NCBI RefSeq assembly: GCF_003425685.1
Contig: NZ_QJKM01000012.1
Coordinates: forward strand, 62,001 to 126,000
Direction: 5' to 3'
Source of the DNA: Rhizobium terrae
Lineage (GTDB): Bacteria; Pseudomonadota; Alphaproteobacteria; Rhizobiales; Rhizobiaceae
DNA length: 64,000 nt
Shown here: positions 33,812 through 42,603 of the stretch, piece by piece
Layout of the letters: each line of letters opens with the position of its first letter
Position numbering within the stretch: position 1 is the first letter of the stretch
The notes under the pieces: generated by a model
The model's database searches: none
What the model was told of the DNA's origin: nothing
Seen by the model: only the letters and a program-made list of their open reading frames with translations
Program-made: the position numbers and the translations under genes

Positions 33812-33838
33812 GTCAGTCTCCCGTTTTGCGTTCCACAA

Positions 33839-33863
33839 TTATGTTATAGCAACTTTTATAACA
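33839..33863. promoter_or_regulatory. candidate IclR operator upstream of the binding-protein gene
   Basis: TGTTATA at 33842-33848 and TATAACA at 33857-33863 form an inverted repeat with an 8-base spacer. The left part, TTATGTTATAGCAA, resembles CTATGCCATAGTAA in the PLP enzyme/iclR promoter (11 of 14 bases). It lies about 30 bases before the start at 33811. Confidence 0.45.
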
Positions 33864-34036
33864 GAATACAGAGTGCAAAAGCGGTGTCAATGGCAACAAA
33901 GGAGCACTGCGCGTGATGCGTATCAGGCAGGACAAAGGGCAGCGCGAAACGGATTGCGCCGCGCCCGGACAAGCCGGGGCGGCGGCAAAGCGACATCGAA
34001 GCAATACCGATCTCTCGGGTCTGATTTGCCGAAGCG

Positions 34037-35017
34037 TCAGCCGCGGCCCCTGCTCCCACCTGCAATCAGCCGTGCGTAGGAAATCGCAGAGAGCATGTTG
34101 ACGTGATTTGCCTTGCCGGTACCGGCAATATCGAAGGCGGTGCCATGATCGACCGAAACGCGGTCGATCGGCAGGCCGAGCGAGACGTTGACGGCGCTGT
34201 CGAAGGCAACGAGCTTGATCGGAATATGGCCCTGGTCGTGATACTGCGCGACAACCAGATCGAAGGCGCCGTTGTAGGCGCGCGCAAAAACTGTATCGGC
34301 GGAGATCGGCCCGACCACGTCGATACCCTTGGCACGCGCCCGCTCGACGGCCGGCGCCAGGAAGTCCGTATCCTCCGTGCCGAACAGCCCGTTTTCGCCG
34401 CAATGCGGATTGAGCCCGGCAACCGCGATGCGGGCCTTTTTGCCGATCCGCATGAAATGCTGGTGACCGGCCTCGATCGTCGCCAGTACCCGCTCGGTCT
34501 TTGCCCGCTCGATCGCGCCCTTGAGCGAGACATGGGTCGAGACGTGGATCGTATTCAGCCGCTCCGAAGCAAGCAGCATGAAAGAGCTTTTCGAGCCCGT
34601 GAGATGCGCAAGCAGGCCGGTATGGCCATCGTAGTGATGGCCGGCGAGATTCATTGCTTCCTTGTTGATCGGCGCAGTGACGATACAGTCCACATCGTGC
34701 GCCAGCGCCATTTCAACAGCCCGGCGGATATACCGCACCGAAGCGTCACCCGCGACCGGGTTCACCTTGCCGATCGCCGGCAGAGCACCATCGATCGTCA
34801 CTTCGTCGACTGTGACCGCGCCCACTTTCGGCATTGTGGAAAAGGCAAGCGAGGTACCGCAGGATTTGTTTGCCCGCTCCAGTGCCTCGACATTGCCGAC
34901 TACGGTGAAATAGGCACGCTCCGCCTCCGGCAACGCCGTGAGCGCCTTGACGATGACTTCCGGCCCCACGCCCGCCGGGTCGCCCAGCGTAATCGCGATA
35001 CGCGTATCCTTGTTCAT
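34037..35017 (-). CDS. PdxA2-like 4-phospho-acid dehydrogenase (PdxA family)
   Basis: This 326-residue protein has the PdxA fold: RIAITLGDPAGVGPEVIVKA at the start, APINKEAMNLAGHHYDGHTG with metal-binding His, LNPHCGENGLFG, VVAQYHDQGHIPIKLVAFDS and RVSVDHGTAFDIAGTGKAN. PdxA oxidises 4-phosphohydroxy-threonine in vitamin B6 synthesis. The PdxA2 branch is known to oxidise and decarboxylate D-threonate or D-erythronate 4-phosphate to dihydroxyacetone phosphate after DUF1537 kinases. A DUF1537 kinase is encoded at 44596, and the neighbours are catabolic, so I favour the PdxA2 role over B6 synthesis. It lies 24 bases after the alcohol dehydrogenase gene. Confidence 0.87.
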   Translation of the reverse strand: MNKDTRIAITLGDPAGVGPEVIVKALTALPEAERAYFTVVGNVEALERANKSCGTSLAFSTMPKVGAVTVDEVTIDGALPAIGKVNPVAGDASVRYIRRAVEMALAHDVDCIVTAPINKEAMNLAGHHYDGHTGLLAHLTGSKSSFMLLASERLNTIHVSTHVSLKGAIERAKTERVLATIEAGHQHFMRIGKKARIAVAGLNPHCGENGLFGTEDTDFLAPAVERARAKGIDVVGPISADTVFARAYNGAFDLVVAQYHDQGHIPIKLVAFDSAVNVSLGLPIDRVSVDHGTAFDIAGTGKANHVNMLSAISYARLIAGGSRGRG

Positions 35018-35041
35018 GGTCGGATGCCCTTCCCTCGGCTC

Positions 35042-36178
35042 TCAATATGCCGCTTCGTAGATCGCCAGGATATCGGCGCGCGACAGGTCGCGCGGATTGT
35101 TATCGAGAAGCCGGCGGATGGCAAAGGCATCATCGGCCATAATGCCGAGATCCGCTTCCGCCACGCCGACCTTCGAGAGTTTCATCTCGATATCGAGCGC
35201 GGCGCAAAAGGCGTGCGCCGCCTCGAAGACAGAGCCCGCCGTGCCGCCGGAATGCCCGAGCCCGAGTCCGTCCAAAATCGCCGCGGTTTTTTCCGGCACA
35301 GCAGGCGTATTGAAGGCAAGCACATGCGGAAAGATCAACGCGTTGGCCGCGCCATGCGCCATGTGCCAGCGGGTGCCGAGCGGATAGGCGAGCGCATGAC
35401 CGGCCGCCGTGTTGACCGGGCCAAGGCAATAGCCGCCATAAAGCGAGGCAAGCGATAATCCGGCTCGGGCTTCCGCATCATTGCCGTCGGCCACGGCGCG
35501 GGCAAGATATCTGCCGACCAGCCGCACCCCCTCGATGGCATAGAGATCGATCGCCGGGTGCGCCTTGCGATTGGTGTAGGCCTCGACACAGTGTGCCATG
35601 GCATCGACGCCGGTTGCGGCAGTGATCCGGGGTGGCACGGTGAAGGTCAGCGCCGGATCGATGACCGCGATATCCGCGAGCATATGAATGCTTTCTACCG
35701 CAAGCTTGCTTTGGGTGGCAGGATCGGTAACGAGGGCACGGATACCCGCTTCACTGCCTGTACCGGACGTGGTCGGCACCTGCGCCAGTGCTGCCTTTCT
35801 GCGACCAGCGACCTTGCCGGCGCCGACGACGTCAGCGAGCGTCTGGGGGGAACCCGCGAGAACAGCGGCGAGCTTGGCGAGGTCCATGGCGCTGCCGCCG
35901 CCGAACCCGACGATCAGATCGGCATTCGCCTGACTTGCGGTCGCCAGCACCCTGGCGAGATCGTTCGTATCCGGCTCGGCACGCACTTCGCCAAATATCG
36001 TAACCTCCCCCTTGAGACCAAGCAGGTCGGCGCGCGGCGCATTGAAGGCGTCGGAAATCACTAGGATGCGCTCGAACTTCCCTTGGGTCGCCCATGCGCC
36101 AAGACGTTCGGCGGTACCGATGCCGAATTCGATGATCGACGGCCGGACCATCGTGATCGGCTTGCTGAAACTGTCCAT
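35042..36178 (-). CDS. iron-containing alcohol dehydrogenase
   Basis: This 378-residue NAD(P)-dependent enzyme has the group III alcohol dehydrogenase pattern: VGFGGGSAMDLAKLAAVLAG, QVPTTSGTGSEAGIRALVTD, ITAATGVDAMAHCVEAYTNR and the metal His sites in TAAGHALAYPLGTRWHMAHG and ANALIFPHVL. The ATG at 36178 is correctly spaced from AGAGGTG; another ATG two codons earlier (36184) is too close to it. The gene is just upstream of pdxA2 on the same strand. It may reduce or oxidise a hydroxyaldehyde or hydroxy acid in the same pathway. The substrate is unknown. Confidence 0.9.
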   Translation of the reverse strand: MDSFSKPITMVRPSIIEFGIGTAERLGAWATQGKFERILVISDAFNAPRADLLGLKGEVTIFGEVRAEPDTNDLARVLATASQANADLIVGFGGGSAMDLAKLAAVLAGSPQTLADVVGAGKVAGRRKAALAQVPTTSGTGSEAGIRALVTDPATQSKLAVESIHMLADIAVIDPALTFTVPPRITAATGVDAMAHCVEAYTNRKAHPAIDLYAIEGVRLVGRYLARAVADGNDAEARAGLSLASLYGGYCLGPVNTAAGHALAYPLGTRWHMAHGAANALIFPHVLAFNTPAVPEKTAAILDGLGLGHSGGTAGSVFEAAHAFCAALDIEMKLSKVGVAEADLGIMADDAFAIRRLLDNNPRDLSRADILAIYEAAY

Positions 36179-36411
36179 GCGCATCACCTCTTCCCACGCA
36201 AACGGAACCGCTCGCACTCAATAGATGTAAATTTGTTATATCTTTCATGCTCTATTGGCAAGCACCGCACGCGCGTTTCCTAAATTTGCCTCTTACGGGC
36301 CAGCGCTGGAAAGAACAACGGACGCAATTCTTTCAAGAATATCAAATATAGGCGTACATAACGGCGACGACAGGAAAGCCCTCCTGCGTGCCGAACAGCT
36401 GTCAGAACTTG

Positions 36412-37608
36412 TCAAATCCCGAAGAAGGAAGGCTCCAGCCGCACATATTTGATCGCACGGCGGAAATAGGTATAGGCAACATGCAGCACGCCATCCGGCC
36501 CCTGAACAATCGAGGGGTAGGAGAATTCCCGGTTCAACATGTCGGTGGAATTGTTGCTGAGACAGTAGCCATCACCCATATCAAGATCGAATCTGATTGG
36601 AAATGTCTCGCCTCCGTCGCGCGAGATCGCCAGGCTGAGCGGCGTGCGCGGCACGCCCCAAACAGCGCAGTTCTGACGGGACGCAACTTCGGCTTCCTCT
36701 ACAGATTCACTGCCCTCGACATCTTCGATCTCGTCATAGAGCGACAGCCGCCGAGCATCGGACATACCGGCATCCGAATGATTATAAACCATTGCAATTG
36801 CATTATCTTCAAGACGCGTTGCCTGAATGGAGGAATTGTTGTTGGGCAGTTCCGTCGGCTCCGGGCTGCTCCAGGTCATGCCGCCATCGCCGGACCGGCT
36901 GCGCAATATGCGTGTCGCAAACCGGTTGCGATAGAAGGCGACCATCTTGTTGCCCCGCACCGGCAAGATGTTCATGTGAACGGCGCCAACACTTTCAGGC
37001 ACCTCGACAAGTTGCCAGCTCTTGCCGGCATCGCGTGAGATCAGCACGCCGGCACGATCGATATCGCCCGTCCAACGTCGACCGGCTTCGGTCACGCAAC
37101 GGAAAACCGGCAAAAGCCAAGCGCCGTCGGCGTTGACGACAATCCTCTGGCGAATGAACGTACCAGGAATATCGCAGAGAATTTCTGCGTCCCCGAATGT
37201 CCTGCCACCATCCGTCGACACGCGTTTCTTGACAACCGCACCATCCTGGTTGCCGGATGTCTGCGACGTGTAGAGTAGCCAGATTGCGCCATCCGGCGCA
37301 ATGAAGACCAAAGGGTTCTGCTCGGATTTCGTCGGATCGTGACTGAGTTTTTCCGGCTGCGACCAAGTCGTCTCGCCGGGCGCTAACCTCGACATGTAAA
37401 CGGAAATGTCGCCCATACCCTCCATCGTGCCGCCGAACCAGACGCAGGTGAGCGTCCCGTCAGGCAGAAATGCAAGATTTGCTGCATGGTTCTGCACGCA
37501 GGGGGAAGGCAGATAGGCATCGAAACGAGCGTCATTCGTGGCGTTCGGGCGAACTTTGCCCGTCATGAGCGTCGGAACCTCGGCGGGATCGAGAGCGGTA
37601 AAGGTCAT
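36412..37608 (-). CDS. sialidase-fold protein with BNR/Asp-box repeats
   Basis: This 398-residue six-bladed beta-propeller candidate carries Asp-box-like turns STDGGRTF, SRDAGKSW, SGDGGMTW and SRDGGETF spread along the chain, and the N-terminal QNHAANLAFLPDGTLTCVWF block of the BNR-2 family. There is no signal peptide, so it should act in the cytoplasm. A true sialidase would need an Arg triad that I cannot place with confidence. It lies 14 bases downstream of the DapA-type aldolase gene. Aldolases of that family include N-acetylneuraminate lyase, so a role on an acidic sugar is plausible but unproven. Confidence 0.8.
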   Translation of the reverse strand: MTFTALDPAEVPTLMTGKVRPNATNDARFDAYLPSPCVQNHAANLAFLPDGTLTCVWFGGTMEGMGDISVYMSRLAPGETTWSQPEKLSHDPTKSEQNPLVFIAPDGAIWLLYTSQTSGNQDGAVVKKRVSTDGGRTFGDAEILCDIPGTFIRQRIVVNADGAWLLPVFRCVTEAGRRWTGDIDRAGVLISRDAGKSWQLVEVPESVGAVHMNILPVRGNKMVAFYRNRFATRILRSRSGDGGMTWSSPEPTELPNNNSSIQATRLEDNAIAMVYNHSDAGMSDARRLSLYDEIEDVEGSESVEEAEVASRQNCAVWGVPRTPLSLAISRDGGETFPIRFDLDMGDGYCLSNNSTDMLNREFSYPSIVQGPDGVLHVAYTYFRRAIKYVRLEPSFFGI

Positions 37609-37622
37609 GGCATATCATCCAC

Positions 37623-38531
37623 TTACGGAAGTTCGGCATATTTCGCCGAAAGATCGCCGAATTCGGCGTCGGTGAGCGTCATGAGCGGTGCCCGCACCCT
37701 ACGCCAGTTCCCTTCTCCGGTCTTCAGGCCAACCATGGCCTTGATCGTGGGGATTTGTACATAGGAATTTGAAAGCGTGCGGTAGGCATTGATGCGCGCC
37801 TGCGCCGCCTCAACTTCGGCGGCCTTGGCTGGATCCGCGACATTGTCGAAAATGACGCGAAGCGAATCCGCAACGAGGTTGGAGGTTGCCGTGATGCAGC
37901 CTGCGCCCCCGGACCTGAGCAGCGGGAGCATCAGCGGATCGGCGCCCGCAAACACCGAGAAGCCGGGCAGCGCCGCGACGATAGCCTGCATGTTGGCAAG
38001 GTCGCCGGCGGAATCTTTGATTCCGACGATCGTCTTCGGGAAAGCCTTCACCAATCGCTCGATCAGCGCCAGCGATAGCGGCACGCCGGAGATCTGCGGA
38101 ATGTGATAAAGCACGATCTGCAGAAGATCGTCTCCAATCTTTTCAACGATTTGCGAATAGGCAGCAAACAATCCGTCATCGCTCACCCCCTTGTAGTAGA
38201 ATGGGGGCAGCATGACGACCCTGGTGACGCCATGGGAGAGCGCATGCTTGGTCAGCGCTATGGTATCCGGAATGGAAACAAGGCCGGTACCCGGCATCAA
38301 TTGGCTCGGCGCGATGCCCGCCTTCAGGGCCGCTTCCAGGATCGTCTGACGTTCGGCGATCGAGAAGGAATTGGCCTCGCCGGTGGTGCCAAGCAAGGCA
38401 ACGCCATGACAGCCCTCCGCAAGCAGGCGCTTACAGTGAGCGGTGAACAGGCCGAGTTCCGGCTCGCCGTTTGCATCGACCGGTGTCGCGGCCGCGCAAT
38501 AGACGCCCGCAACAGCATAATTGTCTGACAT
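37623..38531 (-). CDS. DapA/NanA-type aldolase (dihydrodipicolinate synthase family)
   Basis: This 302-residue TIM-barrel lyase has the family catalytic residues: GTTGEANSFSIAERQ near the start, Tyr in VLYHIPQISGVPL, and the Schiff-base Lys in TIVGIKDSAGDL. Relatives cleave or condense pyruvate with aldehydes, e.g. KDG aldolase or N-acetylneuraminate lyase. The ATG at 38531 follows GGGAGGA; an ATG eight codons upstream does not. It is the first gene of the minus-strand block aldolase, sialidase-like, alcohol dehydrogenase, pdxA2 and is divergent from the ABC importer genes. It probably cleaves a 2-keto-3-deoxy acid sugar. Confidence 0.88.
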   Translation of the reverse strand: MSDNYAVAGVYCAAATPVDANGEPELGLFTAHCKRLLAEGCHGVALLGTTGEANSFSIAERQTILEAALKAGIAPSQLMPGTGLVSIPDTIALTKHALSHGVTRVVMLPPFYYKGVSDDGLFAAYSQIVEKIGDDLLQIVLYHIPQISGVPLSLALIERLVKAFPKTIVGIKDSAGDLANMQAIVAALPGFSVFAGADPLMLPLLRSGGAGCITATSNLVADSLRVIFDNVADPAKAAEVEAAQARINAYRTLSNSYVQIPTIKAMVGLKTGEGNWRRVRAPLMTLTDAEFGDLSAKYAELP

Positions 38532-38731
38532 GTTATCCTCCCACTCCCGCGCCATCCCAGAATTGGCGACAATCAGGCACGTCGATAAGCGTGATCGACA
38601 TCAGTTTTGGCGCGATATACGCATAGTTGTCAACGCAAAAACTACGAACCATTTTACACCTCTAAATTAACAATATGATTCTAAATGATATTTTACGGCA
38701 TATTGCAGTCATGTCGAAAAATTCGGAAACA

Positions 38732-38752
38732 ATATTGACATATTTACAATAT
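38732..38752. promoter_or_regulatory. inverted repeat in the divergent aldolase/ABC promoter, candidate operator
   Basis: ATATTG at 38732-38737 and CAATAT at 38747-38752 flank nine bases in a very AT-rich 287-base promoter. The GntR regulator encoded at 45669 at the end of the plus-strand operon is the likely binder. No second copy was found, so support is modest. Confidence 0.35.
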
Positions 38753-38818
38753 CGCGCGAATGTTAACCCAACTTGCGGCCGGGAGGAACAGGCCCGCATT
38801 TCCACGTGGGAGGATGGA

Positions 38819-40468
38819 ATGACCAAGAGAAAAGACGGCTTTGCCGACAAAACGCGATTTTCCCGGCGGGAAGCTCTGACGCTTGGCTTGAGCGCGACGA
38901 TCGCCGCATCGGTTTTCGGCGGCAATGCCCGTATCGTCATGGCGGCGGAAGGCCAAGTTCTCAAAGTCGCCAATCCAGCCTTCAACCAGGATTGGTCGCC
39001 GCTGCGCGGCGGCGGCGTTCCTTATCGCTGGAACTCGATCTGGTGGGCCTCGCCGATGTATTTCGACGAGAAGGGTGAGATTCACCCCTACGTCTTCACG
39101 AGCTGGGCCCCTTCCGAGGGCGGCAAGGTCTGGACCTTCAAGCTCGATCCGAAAGCCACCTTCTCCGACGGCAGCAGGATCACCTCGAAAGATGTCCAAG
39201 GCTCCTGGAACGTCTCGGCCATGCCGAACACCAAGAACCAGCGTGCCGATCAGGTTCTCGCGAAAGTCGCCGGTTATGCCGATGTCAGCGGCGGCAAGGC
39301 GAAGGAACTCTCCGGTATCGCCACACCGGATGAAGGCACTGTCGTCGTGACGCTCTCGGAAGTCGATCCAATCTTCTTCATGCGCGTCGCCAACCATATC
39401 GTGCCGATCACCAAGGCTTCGCAGTCGCGCGGCAGCGATGGCGAAGAGGTGCAGGACTGGTACATGCCGGACAGCAAGGCCGTCTATTCCGGCCCGTTCA
39501 AGCTGACCAAGATCGACCTCGACGCCGGCAAGCTCATCTTCGAGCCGAATGAAAAATTTTTCGGGCCGAAACCGAAGCTCGCCCGCATCGAGATCACCTC
39601 GATCGAAGACAACGTCACGGCCACCTCGCTGATCAAGTCCGGCGAGTTCAACGCCCATACCGAGCTTGTTACCTCGACGATCGTGCAGGATCTCGGCAAG
39701 GAATTTTCCGACGGCCCGCTGATCCCGACCAGCCAGCATTTCTGGTTCAACACCTCGCGAGCCCCGATGGACGACCCGAAGGTGCGTCAGGCGCTGATCA
39801 TGGCGGTTGATCGCAACGGCCTCATCAAGGCTTCATATCCCGACGGTCCGCACAAGAAGACCGATCAGGTCATCAACTCGGTCCCGGGTGCCGACAATTC
39901 CGGTTTCGAGCCCTATTCCTTTGATCCGGCAAAGGCAAAGGCGTTGCTGAAGGAATCCAAGTATGGCGGCCCGGAGCGCCTGCCGAAGCTGCTCTTCGTC
40001 GGCGTCTCCGGCCCGGCGATCGAGGCGGCCGCGCAGTTCATCGCCGAACAGTGGCGCCAGAACCTCGGCATCACTGCGGTCGACATGAAGCCGCAGCAGG
40101 ACTCTTACGCCGGCCCGGACCAGAATGCCGTGCAGATTTTCCGCGACGACGTCGGCACCCGCGTGCCGGATGCCGTCTCCTATCTGCAGGGTTCGATCGC
40201 CTCGACCTCGTCCAACGCGCAGAACAAGCTCGGAGGATACAAGAATGCCAAGGTCGATTCAGCGCTTGCGGAAGCGGCCACCAAAGCGGCTGACGATCCC
40301 AAGCGCATAGCACTCGCGCAGGAGGCCCAGAAGGCCTTCCGTGAAGACTATGCCTTCATTCCCTGGTATGCTCAGGCCATGTCGCGCTGGGCTACAAAGA
40401 CCGTCAAGGGGATCGACAAGAACCTCGACTGGCAGGTGGCAAAACCCTGGGAGATTTCGATCGGCTGA
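38819..40468 (+). CDS. dipeptide-type ABC transporter substrate-binding protein, Tat-exported
   Basis: This 549-residue periplasmic protein has a twin-arginine leader (FSRREALTLGLSATIAAS). The mature chain has family-5 text such as FTSWAPSEGGKVWTFKLDPK, YSGPFKLTKIDLDAGKLIFE and DDPKVRQALIMAVDRNGLIK. The ATG at 38819 was chosen for the GGGAGGA ribosome-binding site; upstream in-frame codons lie in the promoter. It heads a plus-strand operon with two permeases, two ATPases, the acid kinase and a GntR regulator. Its stop codon is buried in an 11-base hairpin. The ligand is unknown, probably an acidic sugar or its conjugate given the neighbours. Confidence 0.9.
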   Translation: MTKRKDGFADKTRFSRREALTLGLSATIAASVFGGNARIVMAAEGQVLKVANPAFNQDWSPLRGGGVPYRWNSIWWASPMYFDEKGEIHPYVFTSWAPSEGGKVWTFKLDPKATFSDGSRITSKDVQGSWNVSAMPNTKNQRADQVLAKVAGYADVSGGKAKELSGIATPDEGTVVVTLSEVDPIFFMRVANHIVPITKASQSRGSDGEEVQDWYMPDSKAVYSGPFKLTKIDLDAGKLIFEPNEKFFGPKPKLARIEITSIEDNVTATSLIKSGEFNAHTELVTSTIVQDLGKEFSDGPLIPTSQHFWFNTSRAPMDDPKVRQALIMAVDRNGLIKASYPDGPHKKTDQVINSVPGADNSGFEPYSFDPAKAKALLKESKYGGPERLPKLLFVGVSGPAIEAAAQFIAEQWRQNLGITAVDMKPQQDSYAGPDQNAVQIFRDDVGTRVPDAVSYLQGSIASTSSNAQNKLGGYKNAKVDSALAEAATKAADDPKRIALAQEAQKAFREDYAFIPWYAQAMSRWATKTVKGIDKNLDWQVAKPWEISIG

Positions 40469-40484
40469 GGCGGCAGCCGATCGA
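40457..40484. terminator. stem-loop covering the stop codon of the binding-protein gene
   Basis: TCGATCGGCTG at 40457-40467 pairs perfectly with CAGCCGATCGA at 40474-40484 over a six-base loop; the TGA stop (40466-40468) lies at the top of the stem. A 12-base palindrome CGGTCCGGACCG follows at once. A 216-base gap then separates the permease gene. The hairpin may attenuate or stabilise the transcript, raising binding-protein levels. Confidence 0.55.
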
Positions 40485-40684
40485 CGGTCCGGACCGGTGA
40501 CGGTTCGGCCAAAGCGCAATGCGCGGCGCGATCAACCGTCGCGCATTGCTTTCCTGTCCGGGTGGATCGGGTGGGATTTCAGAAATATGTCGCGGCGACA
40601 CGGCGTCGCGATCGGAATGCATGAACGCGTCAGGAAACCCCCATCGCCACCGGTTTCCGGCCCCATGCGGGAGGATTTTCGGCG

Positions 40685-41641
40685 GTGTTGCGTTACGTTG
40701 CCACACGATTTGCGATCTGGATTCCATCCGTCCTGCTGGTCATGCTGGCGGTCTATGCGCTGGCCTTTTATGGCGCCGGCGATCCGATCAAGCTCATTTT
40801 CCTCCGGGCGCCCGGCGACGTGGCCTATAATCCGCAGCGCATCGAGGCGATCCGCGAAAGTGCAGGCCTCAACAGACCCTTCATCGAACAGTTCGCCTGG
40901 TACGTCTGGAACCTCGTTCAGGGGAAATTCGGCAACTCGCTGAGCTCCGGCCGTTCCGTCTGGGCCCTGGTCAGCGCCGCGGCCCCCGTCTCGTTCCAGC
41001 TCGCGCTCTGTTCCGTCATCCTCACCGCCGTCGTCGCTATCCCGCTCGGTATGCTGGCAGCCCTCAACCAGAACACCAGGATCGATTACACGATCCTCGG
41101 CTCGGCCCTCTTCCTTTGGGCAATCCCGGCCTATGTCGCCGGTCCGCTCCTGATGGTGGCGCTGATCGTGCTCCTGCCAGGCGTCAAGGTGCCCTATGGA
41201 TGGGGCGGTATTTTCGACGTGCGCATTCTGCTGCCGCTGGTCGTGCTGTCCTTCCAGCCGATCGCGCTGATCGTGCGGCAGACGCGCGCCGCCGTCATAG
41301 AAGTGCTGTCGGAGGATTTCGTCCGCACCGCCCGCGCCAAGGGCGTGCCGGAAATCATGGTCGCCCTGCGTCACATCCTGAGGCCGGTGCTGACGCCGGT
41401 TATCACCCAACTGGGCCTGATCATGATTACCATCGTCAACGGCGCGATTTTCGTGGAACTGGTCTTCGGCCTGCCGGGTCTCGGTCGCCTCACCGTGCAG
41501 GCGCTGATCAATTCGGATTATCCGGTCATCCTGGCGATCACACTGATCGGCTCCTTCCTGGTGATGATCTCCAACCTCCTGGTCGACATTCTCTATCCGC
41601 TGCTCGACCCGCGCGCCAATGACGCCAAAAGGAGCCGCTGA
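40685..41641 (+). CDS. dipeptide-type ABC transporter permease (DppB-like)
   Basis: This 318-residue membrane protein has a DppB pattern: MLRYVATRFAIWIPSVLLVM, the EAA loop EDFVRTARAKGVPEIMVALR, and VNGAIFVELVFGLPGLGRLT. It starts at GTG 40685 with GGGAGGAT eight bases before. It follows the binding-protein gene after a gap holding a stem-loop and is joined to the next permease gene by a two-base spacing. Confidence 0.92.
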   Translation: MLRYVATRFAIWIPSVLLVMLAVYALAFYGAGDPIKLIFLRAPGDVAYNPQRIEAIRESAGLNRPFIEQFAWYVWNLVQGKFGNSLSSGRSVWALVSAAAPVSFQLALCSVILTAVVAIPLGMLAALNQNTRIDYTILGSALFLWAIPAYVAGPLLMVALIVLLPGVKVPYGWGGIFDVRILLPLVVLSFQPIALIVRQTRAAVIEVLSEDFVRTARAKGVPEIMVALRHILRPVLTPVITQLGLIMITIVNGAIFVELVFGLPGLGRLTVQALINSDYPVILAITLIGSFLVMISNLLVDILYPLLDPRANDAKRSR

Positions 41642-41643
41642 CG

Positions 41644-42603
41644 ATGACGCTTGTCCAGCCCAATCCCGCGATCATCGAGGAAGAACCGCCTGTCAGCCTG
41701 TGGCGCGATGCCTGGCACAGGCTGAGACGCAACAAACTTGCCATTTTCGGCCTCGGCGTCGTCGTGCTGCTCGCCTTCGTGGCGATCTCCGGTCCCTATC
41801 TGACGCCTTATGACTTCCTGAGCCAGGATCTTGCGGCCCGCAATCAGGCGCCTTCGCTGGCCCATCTCTTCGGCACCGACGATCTCGGCCGAGATGTCTT
41901 CAGCCGCGTCGTCTACGGCACCCGCACCGCCTTCCTCGTCGCTGTCGTCGTCACCGCCATCGCGCTTGTCATCGGCACGACGCTTGGTGCCATCGCCGGC
42001 TTCTTCGGCGAACCCTATGACCGGATCATCATGTGGCTGACGGACATGGCCATGTCCGTGCCGAACCTGCTGCTGGTCGTGGTCATCAACGCCTCGCTGA
42101 AGAACCCGATCGCCCGCTGGATGGAAGCCCAGTACATGGCGACGTTGAACCCGTTCTACCGTGAGACGATCTGGATCGATTTCTTCCTCGTCTTCGGCTC
42201 AATGGCGCTGATTTCCTGGCCTCCCTATGCACGCCTCGTCCGCGCCCAGGTGCTGTCAATCCGCACCCGGCCCTATATCACCGCCGCCATGGCGCTCGGC
42301 CTGTCTAACCGCATCATCATGATGCGCTACGTGGTGCCGAACGCGCTTGGGCCGCTGATCGTCTCGGTCAGCGCCGGTCTCGGCACCGCGATGGTTCTGG
42401 AAAGCGCCTTCTCCTTCCTAGGCGTCGGGGTCAATCCGCCGACACCCAGCTGGGGCAACATGATCTCCGACGGTCTGCGCGTCTGGCAGCATTATCCGCA
42501 TCTGCTTGCCGCGCCCGCCTTCGTGCTCGGCCTTGCCTCCGTCGCCTTTTCCTTTTTGGGCGACGGCCTGAACGACGCTCTCAACCCGCGAGGTACGAAG
42601 TGA
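41644..42603 (+). CDS. dipeptide-type ABC transporter permease (DppC-like)
   Basis: This 319-residue membrane protein has the DppC signature FGTDDLGRDVFSRVVYGTRT and the EAA loop YITAAMALGLSNRIIMMRYV, followed by LESAFSFLGVGVNPPTPSWG. A periplasmic insert around residues 130-180 (KNPIARWMEAQYMATLNPFY) is longer than in many DppC proteins. The stop overlaps the GTG start of the ATPase gene. Confidence 0.92.
   Translation: MTLVQPNPAIIEEEPPVSLWRDAWHRLRRNKLAIFGLGVVVLLAFVAISGPYLTPYDFLSQDLAARNQAPSLAHLFGTDDLGRDVFSRVVYGTRTAFLVAVVVTAIALVIGTTLGAIAGFFGEPYDRIIMWLTDMAMSVPNLLLVVVINASLKNPIARWMEAQYMATLNPFYRETIWIDFFLVFGSMALISWPPYARLVRAQVLSIRTRPYITAAMALGLSNRIIMMRYVVPNALGPLIVSVSAGLGTAMVLESAFSFLGVGVNPPTPSWGNMISDGLRVWQHYPHLLAAPAFVLGLASVAFSFLGDGLNDALNPRGTK

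Noticed and set aside
34037..35017. Assignment as the vitamin B6 enzyme PdxA
   Set aside because: Neighbouring genes are catabolic and a DUF1537 kinase is in the same locus, which fits the PdxA2 branch better; family text alone cannot separate them.
36412..37608. Annotation as secreted exo-sialidase
   Set aside because: No signal peptide and no confidently placed Arg triad; only Asp-box repeats support the fold.
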